Assembly: GCA_902782785.1 (NCBI GenBank)
Contig: CACZOH010000143.1
Coordinates: forward strand, 1 to 15,678
From: an uncultured Ruminococcus sp.
Lineage (GTDB): Bacteria; Bacillota; Clostridia; Oscillospirales; CAG-272
DNA length: 15,678 nt
Direction: 5' to 3'
Made by a program: the position numbers and the translations under genes
Shown: positions 8,097-15,292 of the stretch, piece by piece
Layout: each line of letters starts with the position of its first letter
How positions within the stretch are numbered: position 1 is the stretch's first letter
Notes under the pieces: model-generated
Told to the model about the DNA's origin: nothing
The model's database searches: none
What the model saw: the letters and a program-made list of their open reading frames with translations, nothing else

Positions 8097-8897
8097 ATGA
8101 AAAACGTATTTTACGAGACCGGTCACGGCATCGGCGCGGAGCTTTTTACCGTTGAGCAGAACGAGGATTTTTCATACCCTCTTCATCTGCACCGCTGTTT
8201 TGAAATAATATATCTGCTTGACGGAGAAATGGACGTAACCGTGGAAAACCGCGTTTATCGTTTGTCAAAAGACGAATCCATTATAATCAAACCTCACGAA
8301 ATACACGGGCTTGAAACAAAAGAAAAAAGCAGACACATTCTCTGTATCTTTTCGCCGGAGCTTATAGGCGGAGCCGGGGATATACTGATCGAAAAACAGC
8401 TTATAACGCCGATCATAAAGGCGGCGGACGATTTTTACAGAAGGATGTTTTTGTCTTTGAACAACGACACCTCGATCTACGGGATAAAGGGATTTTTATA
8501 CTGTATGTGCGACGTTTTCATAAAAAATCTTACAGATAAAACCGATACGAAAAACAAAAACAAGGATATAAAGCTGCTTCACGACGTTCTTTCCTTTATC
8601 GAAGAGAACTACGCTTCATCCTGTTCGTTGTCCGACGTTGCCGCAAGCGTCAATTACAGTTACTCATATATTTCAAAACTGTTTTCCGAAAGCATCGGGA
8701 TACCCTATTATTCGTACGTAACACAACTGAGGATCGGTAAGGTGTGCAGTATCCTGAAAAACGAAAACTGTACCGTCCTCGAGGCGGCTCTCAAAAGCGG
8801 CTTTACGTCTCTTCGCAGCTTCAACCGTAATTTTTACGATTATACCGGTAAAACACCGTCCGAATACAGAAGCTTTGTGACGAACAAAAACGCATAA
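8097..8897 (+). CDS. AraC-family transcriptional regulator (cupin sensor plus double HTH)
   Basis: 266 residues. The N-terminal ~90 residues look like an AraC-type cupin sugar-sensing domain: HLHRCFEIIYLLDGEMDVTVE followed by IIIKPHEIHG, the usual His-rich strand pairs. The C-terminal ~100 residues (about 160-258) hold the two helix-turn-helix motifs: CSLSDVAASVNYSYSYISKLF, then the second HTH ending in GFTSLRSFNRNFYDYTGKTPSEYR, a very close match to the family signature. The start at 8097 is chosen because GGAGG lies 9 bases upstream and the protein then begins where this family begins. An upstream in-frame ATG at 7938 would add 53 hydrophobic, AT-encoded residues that run through both promoters. 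Divergent from xylA, so it most likely activates the xylose operon in response to xylose or a xyloside; that is inference from position. Confidence 0.9.
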   Translation: MKNVFYETGHGIGAELFTVEQNEDFSYPLHLHRCFEIIYLLDGEMDVTVENRVYRLSKDESIIIKPHEIHGLETKEKSRHILCIFSPELIGGAGDILIEKQLITPIIKAADDFYRRMFLSLNNDTSIYGIKGFLYCMCDVFIKNLTDKTDTKNKNKDIKLLHDVLSFIEENYASSCSLSDVAASVNYSYSYISKLFSESIGIPYYSYVTQLRIGKVCSILKNENCTVLEAALKSGFTSLRSFNRNFYDYTGKTPSEYRSFVTNKNA

Positions 8898-8901
8898 ACG
8901 A

Positions 8902-8955
8902 ACATAAAATATTTTAAAATTATATTTAAAAATTTTATGTTTTAAATATAAAAAT
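8902..8955 (+). terminator. AT-rich hairpin after the AraC-type gene, possible terminator
   Basis: ACATAAAAT (8902-8910) pairs perfectly with ATTTTATGT (8932-8940), with further A-T pairs inside, five bases after the regulator's stop. It is followed by TTTAAATATAAAAAT rather than a clean T-run, and the stem has almost no GC, so it would be a weak terminator. It also insulates the next promoter by position. Confidence 0.4.
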
Positions 8956-8969
8956 GTTGTGCAAAAATC

Positions 8970-8998
8970 TTGACAATTCGACTTCGGCGTGTTATTAT
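8970..8998 (+). promoter_or_regulatory. Strong sigma-A-type promoter of the peptide export operon
   Basis: A consensus TTGACA (8970-8975), 17-base spacer, then TATTAT (8993-8998). The predicted start is near 9005, about 39 bases before the first ATG. An overlapping TATAAT at 8996-9001 would give a 20-base spacer and is less likely to be used. This is the only clear promoter seen for the whole plus-strand operon, whose genes are tightly spaced. Confidence 0.75.
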
Positions 8999-9043
8999 AA
9001 TTATTAAAATAGGATGAGTATTTTTATAAAATCGGAGGTCGTT

Positions 9044-9283
9044 ATGGCTAAAGCTGCAGATGAGAAAAGTATTTTCAGAGAAAAGAGTATGGATAAGGTG
9101 ACAAGTCCCGAATCCCTGAACGATTATATCCGCGTCACGACTCCCTCGGTATGGATAGTACTCGCCGCTCTTGTAACTCTCCTTGCCGGTATGGTGATAT
9201 GGAGCTGTTTCGGTACCGTGAAGGTCCCGCAGAGCGACGGAACGGTCAAAGAGGTCCATCCGATCACGTATATCATAAACTGA
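9044..9283 (+). CDS. Reduced NHLM-type HlyD-like secretion protein, one transmembrane helix
   Basis: 79 residues. The N-terminus (IFREKSMDKVTSPESLNDYIRV, about 10-31) and the following helix (about 36-56) closely resemble the beginning of NHLM bacteriocin-system secretion proteins (TIGR03794, HlyD-like membrane fusion proteins) as I remember that family. After the helix only ~23 residues remain, ending in EVHPITYIIN. The long coiled-coil/lipoyl region of a normal membrane fusion protein is absent. The end resembles the hydrophobic C-terminal strand (a P-I-x-F/Y pattern ending in Asn) of family members, so the middle seems to be missing rather than the tail. The start at 9044 has a CGGAGG site 6 bases upstream; an earlier in-frame ATG at 9014 has none. 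31 bases before the C39 transporter gene and surely co-transcribed. Confidence 0.72.
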   Translation: MAKAADEKSIFREKSMDKVTSPESLNDYIRVTTPSVWIVLAALVTLLAGMVIWSCFGTVKVPQSDGTVKEVHPITYIIN

Positions 9284-9314
9284 TTTTTCAAGCGCTTTAT
9301 TTGTGAGGATAAAT

Positions 9315-11504
9315 ATGGCAGATAAAAAAGAAAAAGCGCCTGTTAAAAAAGGGAGAGTAAAGGTCCCGGTCATAATGCAGATGGAAGCGCTCGAATGCGG
9401 CGCCGCGTGTCTGTGTATGATCATGGCGTATTATAATAAATGGGTGCCGCTCGAACAGGTGCGCAAAGACTGCGGAGTTTCACGCGACGGAAGCAAAGCC
9501 TCAAATATTCTAAAAGCCGCGAGAAACTACGGTCTGAAGGCTAAGGGCTATCGCTTTGAGCCGGAAACGCTCCGCGAAAAGGGAACTTTTCCGTGTATCA
9601 TACACTGGGAATTCAATCACTTTGTGGTATGCGACGGCTTCAAAGGAAATAAAGTATACCTTAACGACCCCGCAAAAGGCGACTACGCCGTATCGGCGGA
9701 AACGTTTGACGAAGGTTTTACGGGCGTTTGTATGATGTTTGAACCCGACGAGAATTTTGTGCCGGGCGGAAAACCGAAAAAAGTTACGGATTTTGCAAGA
9801 AAAAGACTTAAGGGCGCGGGAGGCGCTCTGGCTTTCGTCGTCATCACGACGATCATATCTTCGCTTGTAGGCATAATATCCGCCGGCTTTTCCCGTGTGT
9901 TCCTTGATGAAATGCTGTCAAAAAGACCGCCGTCGTGGATAGCGCCGTTCTTTATAGGATTGACGGTACTCATATTCATTCAGCTTGCGGCTGAATGGAT
10001 ACGCGCCGTTTATTCGTTCCGGCTCGACGGTAAGCTGTCGGTCGTCGGAAACAGTACGTATATGTGGAAAGTCCTTCGTCTTCCTATGGAATTTTTCTCG
10101 CAGAGGATGGCAGGCGATATCCAGCAGCGCAAGGAATCGAACGCGTCTATCGCCGGAGAGATAGTTTCCACTCTCGCACCTCTCGTACTGAACACGGCAA
10201 TGATGATTTTCTATCTCATAGTGATGTTCAGATATTCGTGGATACTCTCGCTTGTCGGTATATGCTCCGTGTTGATACAGATCTTCATTTCCCGATACAT
10301 ATCCCGAAAGCGTATCAATATTACTCGCGTTCTGATGAGAGACAGCGGAAAGCTCGCCGCCTCCACCGTCTCGGGTATAGAGATGATAGAGACGATAAAG
10401 GCGAGCGGAGCGGAGAACGGCTATTTTGAAAAATGGTCCGGATATCAGGCTTCCGTCAATACGCAGAACGTCAGATTTGAGCGGATAAATCAGTATCTCG
10501 GAATAATACCGTCCATCATATCGGGCGTTATGAACGTCGCGGTACTCATCCTCGGCGTATGGCTCACGATGCGCGGTGATTTCACCGTCGGTATGGTATT
10601 CGCGTTTCAGGGCTTTCTCGCATCGTTCATCGCACCCGCGACGGAGCTTATAACCGCGAGCCAGACCATACAGGAAATGCGCACGAGTATGGAGCGTATC
10701 GAGGACGTTATGGAGTATCCCGACGATAAAGCTCTTTCGGAACAGGAGAATAACGATACGACGGAAGACGGATCGTTTGACAAGCTCTCCGGTAATCTTG
10801 TGATGAAGGACGTCACTTTCGGATATTCGCGTCTCGCCCCTCCTCTGATCGAAAACTTCAGTCTTGAGCTGAAACCGGGTCAGCGCGTTGCGTTCGTCGG
10901 AACGTCCGGCTGCGGAAAGTCTACTCTTTCAAAGCTCATATCGGGACTGTATCAGCCGTGGAGCGGAGAAATACTGTTTGACGGCAAACCGATAGGACAG
11001 ATCGACAGAAACGTGTTCACCGGTTCCGTTGCGGTAGTAGATCAGGACATTATTATGTTTGAGGATACGATCGCAAACAACATAAGGATGTGGGACAATT
11101 CAATAGAAGACTTTGAAATAATAATGGCGGCGCGCGACGCACAGATACATGAGGATATAATGCAGCGCGAGGGCGGTTATCAGTACAAGATAACAGAGGG
11201 CGGCAAGGATTTCTCCGGCGGTCAGCGTCAGAGAATGGAGATAGCCCGCGTTCTCGCTCAGGATCCGACAATGATCATAATGGACGAGGCGACGAGCGCG
11301 CTTGACGCAAAAACCGAATACGACGTTGTAAGATCGATCAAGGATCGCGGTATTTCCTGCGTCGTCATAGCGCACCGTCTTTCAACTATACGCGACTGCG
11401 ACGAAATAATAGTCCTGGACCACGGCAAAGTCATAGAACGCGGCACGCACGAGCAGCTTATGGCGCTTGACGGCGCATACAAGACGCTCGTAACGTCAGA
11501 ATGA
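9315..11504 (+). CDS. NHLM-type ABC transporter with N-terminal C39 peptidase (ABC1)
   Basis: 729 residues. Residues ~15-145 form a C39 double-glycine peptidase: Cys28 in LECGAAC, His102 in NHFVVC and Asp118 in LNDPAKG are the expected catalytic triad. A transmembrane domain follows (about 170-450), then an ATPase domain with Walker A at 528-536 (Lys535 in GTSGCGKST), signature FSGGQ at 633-637, Walker B ending in Asp657-Glu658 (IIMDEATSALD), and an IAHRLSTIR switch region. It should remove a Gly-Gly leader and export the remaining peptide, using the precursor encoded two genes downstream. Family: NHLM ABC1 (TIGR03796-like). A GTG four codons upstream is in frame, but the GAGG site at 9305-9308 is correctly placed 6 bases before the ATG at 9315. 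All catalytic residues are intact. Confidence 0.93.
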   Translation: MADKKEKAPVKKGRVKVPVIMQMEALECGAACLCMIMAYYNKWVPLEQVRKDCGVSRDGSKASNILKAARNYGLKAKGYRFEPETLREKGTFPCIIHWEFNHFVVCDGFKGNKVYLNDPAKGDYAVSAETFDEGFTGVCMMFEPDENFVPGGKPKKVTDFARKRLKGAGGALAFVVITTIISSLVGIISAGFSRVFLDEMLSKRPPSWIAPFFIGLTVLIFIQLAAEWIRAVYSFRLDGKLSVVGNSTYMWKVLRLPMEFFSQRMAGDIQQRKESNASIAGEIVSTLAPLVLNTAMMIFYLIVMFRYSWILSLVGICSVLIQIFISRYISRKRINITRVLMRDSGKLAASTVSGIEMIETIKASGAENGYFEKWSGYQASVNTQNVRFERINQYLGIIPSIISGVMNVAVLILGVWLTMRGDFTVGMVFAFQGFLASFIAPATELITASQTIQEMRTSMERIEDVMEYPDDKALSEQENNDTTEDGSFDKLSGNLVMKDVTFGYSRLAPPLIENFSLELKPGQRVAFVGTSGCGKSTLSKLISGLYQPWSGEILFDGKPIGQIDRNVFTGSVAVVDQDIIMFEDTIANNIRMWDNSIEDFEIIMAARDAQIHEDIMQREGGYQYKITEGGKDFSGGQRQRMEIARVLAQDPTMIIMDEATSALDAKTEYDVVRSIKDRGISCVVIAHRLSTIRDCDEIIVLDHGKVIERGTHEQLMALDGAYKTLVTSE

Positions 11505-11516
11505 CGGAGGTAAAAA

Positions 11517-13709
11517 ATGGGTTGGTTTGATGAACAGATACGCGCAAGAAAAGACGCGGACCAAAATGTTTTTGAAGAATCCTTCGTTCGTATGGCGGGA
11601 GCGGTTATCGGCCGCAGACTGAGTGATTCGCTGAACGACGACAGAAGCGCGGCGACGGACGCGATAGGCGAGATATTGAAATTCTATCACGTAAAAGCCC
11701 AGGAAGTGCCGGAAAACATACGCGATATGAACGAGGTGCTTGAATATCTGTTAAGACCGTCGGGCTTCATGCGCAGAAACGTAACGCTTGACAAAGGCTG
11801 GTATCACGATGCGGTAGGCGCCATGCTCGGTACGAGAAAGGACGACGGAAGCGTCGTCGCGCTTATCCCGTCGGGAATCAACGGTTACAGCTTCTACGAC
11901 AGAAAAACAGGAAAAAAGGTAAAGGTCAATTTCAGGACGGAGAAGCTCATAGATAAAGAAGCGATCGCTTTTTATAAACCTTTTCCGCTTACGAAAATGA
12001 ATATCGGCAGTCTGCTCAAATACATAATACAGCAAATATCCGTATCGGATATCGTTATGCTCGTTATAGCGATGCTTATATCGACGGGCATCGGGCTGCT
12101 TCTGCCTAAGCTGAATAACGTTCTGTTTTCAGATATCATAAAGTCGGGAAGCTTAAAAGCTCTTGCCGGCATCGCCGTATTTTTGATAAGCGTGACGGTC
12201 AGCAGCATTCTGTTCGCTTCCGTCAAAACGCTTATCACGTCAAGAATAGGAACAAAGCTGAATCTTTCCGTGGAAGCCGCGACGATGATGCGCATTCTTT
12301 CGCTTCCGCCGGATTTCTTCAAGGACTACAGCTCAGGCGAGCTTTCGAACCGCGCCGGATATATCAACGGTCTTTGCAGTCAGATGGCGAATATGTTCCT
12401 GACGACGGGAATGGCGTCCGTAATGTCGCTTGCTTATATATCGCAGATATTCATTTACGCTCCGTCGCTTGTCTTACCCGCGCTCGCGGTGACGGTACTC
12501 ACTCTTTTGTTCACCTGTATACAGGTGTTCGTACAGCTAAAGATAACGCGCAGACAGATGCTTTTATCAAGTAAAGAAATGGGTTTAAGCTATCAGCTTA
12601 TATCCGGCATACAGAAGATCAAGCTGTCCGGAGCGGAGAAGCGCGCGTTTGCAAAATGGGGCAATCATTACGCGGAGGAAGCGAAGCTTTTATACGATCC
12701 GCCGATGTTTTTGAAAATAAGCACCGTAATAACACTCGGTATTTCGCTTATCGGAACCGCCGTTATGTACGCCGCAGCGATTCAGAGCGGAGTGACGGTT
12801 GCGGAATACTACGCTTTCAACACAGCGTACGGTACGCTCAACGCCGCGTTTCTTGCGGTCTCGGGGATCGCTGCAGGTCTTGCGCAGATACGCCCGATAC
12901 TTGAAATGGCTAAACCCATTATGGAGACGGTACCGGAGGTATCCGAGGATAAACAGGTCGTGACCCGTCTTTCCGGCGGTATAGAGCTGAACAACGTCAC
13001 GTTCCGTTACACGGACGATATGCCGCCCGTGCTCGACGATCTGACGCTGAAAATACGTCCCGGTCAGTACGTCGCGATAGTCGGCAAGACGGGATGCGGA
13101 AAATCGACTCTTATGCGCGTTATGCTCGGCTTTGAGACACCGCAGAAGGGCGCCGTATATTTTGACGGTCACGATATAAAGAAGCTTGATCTCAAATCGC
13201 TTCGCCGCCGCGTCGGCGCAGTAATGCAGAACGGCAAAATGTTTACGGGCGATATTTTTTCAAACATCACGATCTCCGCACCGTGGCTGACGCTTGACGA
13301 CGCGTGGGAAGCAGCGGAGATAGCCGGAATGGCGGACGATATCCGGGCAATGCCCATGGGTATGCATACGCTCATATCGGAAGGGCAGGGCGGTATATCC
13401 GGCGGTCAGCGCCAGCGTCTTCTCATAGCACGCGCCGTTGCGCCGAAGCCGAAGATACTTATGTTCGACGAAGCGACGAGCGCGCTTGACAACATAACTC
13501 AGAAAAAAGTATCGGAAGCGCTCGACAGGATGAAATGCACGCGTATAGTGATAGCTCACCGCTTATCCACCATACGTCAGTGCGACCGCATCATAGTTCT
13601 TGACAAGGGCAAGATAGTAGAGGACGGAAGCTATGAGGAGCTTATAGCAAAGGACGGATTTTTCGCGGAGCTTGTCGCAAGACAGCGCCTTGATAATGAC
13701 AAAAATTAA
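11517..13709 (+). CDS. NHLM-type ABC transporter, second subunit without peptidase (ABC2)
   Basis: 730 residues. There is no C39 triad; the first ~160 residues form the NHLM ABC2-type N-terminal domain, recognised by KGWYHDAVGAMLG, VVALIPSGINGYSFYDRKTG and an AIAFYKPFPL end (about 93-158). The membrane domain begins near 178 and the ATPase domain has Walker A with Lys529 (GKTGCGKST), signature ISGGQ at 627-631, Walker B with Glu652 (LMFDEATSALD) and IAHRLSTIR. Both ATPase sites of the presumed ABC1/ABC2 heterodimer keep their catalytic Glu and signature, so neither looks degenerate. The gene starts 12 bases after ABC1 with a GGAGG site. TIGR03797-like by memory; the function of the N-terminal domain is not known to me. 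Confidence 0.9.
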   Translation: MGWFDEQIRARKDADQNVFEESFVRMAGAVIGRRLSDSLNDDRSAATDAIGEILKFYHVKAQEVPENIRDMNEVLEYLLRPSGFMRRNVTLDKGWYHDAVGAMLGTRKDDGSVVALIPSGINGYSFYDRKTGKKVKVNFRTEKLIDKEAIAFYKPFPLTKMNIGSLLKYIIQQISVSDIVMLVIAMLISTGIGLLLPKLNNVLFSDIIKSGSLKALAGIAVFLISVTVSSILFASVKTLITSRIGTKLNLSVEAATMMRILSLPPDFFKDYSSGELSNRAGYINGLCSQMANMFLTTGMASVMSLAYISQIFIYAPSLVLPALAVTVLTLLFTCIQVFVQLKITRRQMLLSSKEMGLSYQLISGIQKIKLSGAEKRAFAKWGNHYAEEAKLLYDPPMFLKISTVITLGISLIGTAVMYAAAIQSGVTVAEYYAFNTAYGTLNAAFLAVSGIAAGLAQIRPILEMAKPIMETVPEVSEDKQVVTRLSGGIELNNVTFRYTDDMPPVLDDLTLKIRPGQYVAIVGKTGCGKSTLMRVMLGFETPQKGAVYFDGHDIKKLDLKSLRRRVGAVMQNGKMFTGDIFSNITISAPWLTLDDAWEAAEIAGMADDIRAMPMGMHTLISEGQGGISGGQRQRLLIARAVAPKPKILMFDEATSALDNITQKKVSEALDRMKCTRIVIAHRLSTIRQCDRIIVLDKGKIVEDGSYEELIAKDGFFAELVARQRLDNDKN

Positions 13710-13724
13710 CTTAATGGAGGTCAT

Positions 13725-14033
13725 ATGGATAATAAAAAGTTAAAAGAAACGCTCGGTAAGATATACGACGAGCTCAGTGGGGAACAAAAAGAGAAGGCAT
13801 TGAAATGCGAAACGGAAAACGAACTGATCGCTTTTATGAACGAGGAGGGGATAGGTCTTCCGGACGATATGCTTGATGAAGTCTCAGGCGGCAATTACAC
13901 GGCCAGAATTAAAAAAACCGACTTAAGAATGACGGGTGAGACCGACGTTTCGTATGCAGAAAAATTCAAAAATACAAACGCGACGTTCGGTCAGACCATT
14001 TACAACACCGACACTAAGAAATTTAAAAAATAA
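13725..14033 (+). CDS. RiPP-type precursor peptide with Nif11-like double-glycine leader
   Basis: 102 residues. The first 56 form a leader typical of Nif11-like/NHLP bacteriocin-type signal sequences: charged helix, KCETENELIAFMNEEGIGLP, then DEVSGG with the double glycine at 55-56, the expected C39 cleavage site. Its single Cys (28) is in the leader at the place where such leaders usually have one. The 46-residue core (57-102) has nine Thr, about ten Lys/Arg against five Asp/Glu, five aromatic residues, and no Cys, Trp, His or Pro. It is therefore not a classical lanthipeptide or sactipeptide core. GGAGG lies just before the ATG; the gene sits 15 bases after ABC2 and 18 before the STAS gene. 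The role of the mature peptide (bacteriocin, signal or other) cannot be told. Confidence 0.82.
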   Translation: MDNKKLKETLGKIYDELSGEQKEKALKCETENELIAFMNEEGIGLPDDMLDEVSGGNYTARIKKTDLRMTGETDVSYAEKFKNTNATFGQTIYNTDTKKFKK

Positions 14034-14051
14034 TATAAAAGAGGTAAAAAA

Positions 14052-14348
14052 ATGAACATCATTAAGGATCAACAAGCAGAAAAACTTACGATAGCGCTTG
14101 AGGGACGTCTCGATACGACGACTTCTCCTCAGCTCGAGGGAGATCTCCGTTCATCAGTAAACGGTATAACGGAGCTCGTATTCGATCTTGAAAAGCTCGA
14201 CTACATTTCATCAGCCGGCCTGCGCGTTCTTCTTGCGGCGCAGAAGGTAATGAACCGTCAGGGTGAGATGAAGATAAAGAACGTAAAGCCTGAAATAATG
14301 GAAATATTTGACGTTACGGGTTTTGTCGATATCTTAAACATTGAATGA
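14052..14348 (+). CDS. STAS-domain protein (SpoIIAA/RsbV-like anti-sigma factor antagonist)
   Basis: 98 residues, a single complete STAS domain. LEGRLDTTTSPQLEGDL at about 16-32 and LVFDLEKLDYISSAGLRVLL at about 42-61 are the family hallmarks. Ser54 in ISSAGL aligns with the phosphorylated serine of SpoIIAA/RsbV (D-S-S/T-G-L), so it could be switched by a partner kinase and PP2C phosphatase. No such kinase, phosphatase or sigma factor is present in the window; they may lie downstream. The GAGG site is 7-8 bases before the ATG. Lying between the precursor and the DUF2156 gene, it is part of the operon. Regulation of the peptide system by partner switching is inference. Confidence 0.9.
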   Translation: MNIIKDQQAEKLTIALEGRLDTTTSPQLEGDLRSSVNGITELVFDLEKLDYISSAGLRVLLAAQKVMNRQGEMKIKNVKPEIMEIFDVTGFVDILNIE

Positions 14349-14360
14349 TATTTTATTTCC

Positions 14361-14379
14361 GGTGATTATTACGATCACC
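14361..14379 (+). repeat. Small inverted repeat between the STAS and DUF2156 genes
   Basis: GGTGAT (14361-14366) and ATCACC (14374-14379) can pair around a 7-base loop. No T-run follows, so it is not a standard terminator. It lies 25 bases before the next start codon and could slow or partly limit readthrough or processing; the function is unknown. Confidence 0.4.
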
Positions 14380-14404
14380 TCTGTAAGATTTGGAGAATTG
14401 AATA

Positions 14405-15292
14405 ATGTCATTTGATGTCGGTAACTATCCGATGATCCGTTTTACGTCTATAACGCTTTCCCAGATGGAAACCGTTGAGTCTATCCGTATAAAATCGTGC
14501 AGCACCATGTACGTTTACACGTTTGCTTCTCTGTTTGCGTGGCAGGAGCACGAGGGGTACGGAATTTATATATCCGACGACGCGTTTCTTGTCAAACACG
14601 GTATACGGGGCGAGGACGTGTATCTTTTCCCGTGCGGTACGGAAGAAGGAAAAAAACGGCTGATCGACGCGCTTTTGGCAAACTGTTCACCTGTTTTTTC
14701 TTTCGTAACAGACGAGGACAGGCTGTTTTTGGAGCGCGTCTATCCCGGCAGATTCCGATTTACCGCCTGCCGCGACGATTATCCGTATTTATACGATAAA
14801 GAAGAGCAGATCTCGCTTGCCGGCAAGGAATTCAAAAATCTGCGTCATCAGGTTAATCTCGGCCGTTCATCGGCTTTATCGTGGTCAACAGAAACGTTAA
14901 GCGAAGAGAATATCGATCGGGCGCTGTTTATCAACCGCAAATGGGCGGAAGAACACTCGAATAACGATCTTGCAGATACAGCAGCCGCCGAAAAAGCGCT
15001 GTGTCATTTTTCACACCTGAAATTATGGGGAGTGCTCTTCAAAGCGGACGGCCATGATGTCGCATACGTATCGGGTGTTTTCATTACGCCCCGGATATTT
15101 GACGTCTGCTTTTGCAAGGTTCTCAACAAGTCGTGTGACTGCTTTATAAAATGGGAGTTGTACCGCTTGCTGCCGGATGACGTTAAAATCGTTGATTCCG
15201 AGGAAGACATGGGATTGTCGGGTCTTCGTACTCACAAGCTGCTGCGCCGGCCTAAAAAACTTGTCCGCGTATGGAAAGGAAATGCGATATGA
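14405..15292 (+). CDS. DUF2156 protein (lysyl-phosphatidylglycerol synthase C-terminal-like, GNAT fold)
   Basis: 295 residues, no membrane segment. The layout matches soluble DUF2156 (PF09924-type) proteins: an N-terminal half with YVYTFASLFAWQ and DDAFLVKHG, a central YLYDKEEQISLAGKEFKNLRHQVN region, and a C-terminal end with VDSEEDMGLSGLRTHKLLRRPKKLV, which fits the family's conserved E-D-x-G-L-x-G-L-R-x-x-K pattern. Related domains in MprF transfer aminoacyl groups from tRNA to phosphatidylglycerol; soluble solo versions are common in Clostridia and their substrates are mostly unknown. In this operon it could act in self-protection or on the peptide; both are inference. GGAGA sits 8 bases before the ATG. 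The stop overlaps the next gene's start in an ATGA arrangement, implying coupled translation. Confidence 0.8.
   Translation: MSFDVGNYPMIRFTSITLSQMETVESIRIKSCSTMYVYTFASLFAWQEHEGYGIYISDDAFLVKHGIRGEDVYLFPCGTEEGKKRLIDALLANCSPVFSFVTDEDRLFLERVYPGRFRFTACRDDYPYLYDKEEQISLAGKEFKNLRHQVNLGRSSALSWSTETLSEENIDRALFINRKWAEEHSNNDLADTAAAEKALCHFSHLKLWGVLFKADGHDVAYVSGVFITPRIFDVCFCKVLNKSCDCFIKWELYRLLPDDVKIVDSEEDMGLSGLRTHKLLRRPKKLVRVWKGNAI

Noticed and set aside
9014..9043. ATG ten codons upstream of the mini HlyD-like start
   Set aside because: No ribosome site precedes it; the CGGAGG site lies within the extension and serves 9044.
9303..9314. GTG start four codons upstream of the C39 transporter
   Set aside because: The GAGG ribosome site (9305-9308) lies inside that extension and is correctly spaced for the ATG at 9315.
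9284..9314. Frameshifted remainder of a full-length HlyD protein
   Set aside because: Only 31 bases separate the stop from the next gene, too little for any missing domain; the short protein is not the result of a simple recent frameshift.
8942..9424. Minus-strand open frame of about 160 codons across the export promoter and the first genes
   Set aside because: It overlaps the strong promoter, the mini HlyD-like gene and the C39 gene start, has a low-complexity composition with no recognisable domain, and no fitting ribosome site was seen.
12690..13172. Minus-strand open frame of about 160 codons inside ABC2
   Set aside because: Antisense to a well-supported ABC transporter with intact motifs; rich in Arg/His/Tyr, as expected for a shadow frame.
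14361..14379. Hairpin as transcription terminator inside the export operon
   Set aside because: Only a 6-bp stem with no following T-run; DUF2156 follows with a good ribosome site in the same direction.
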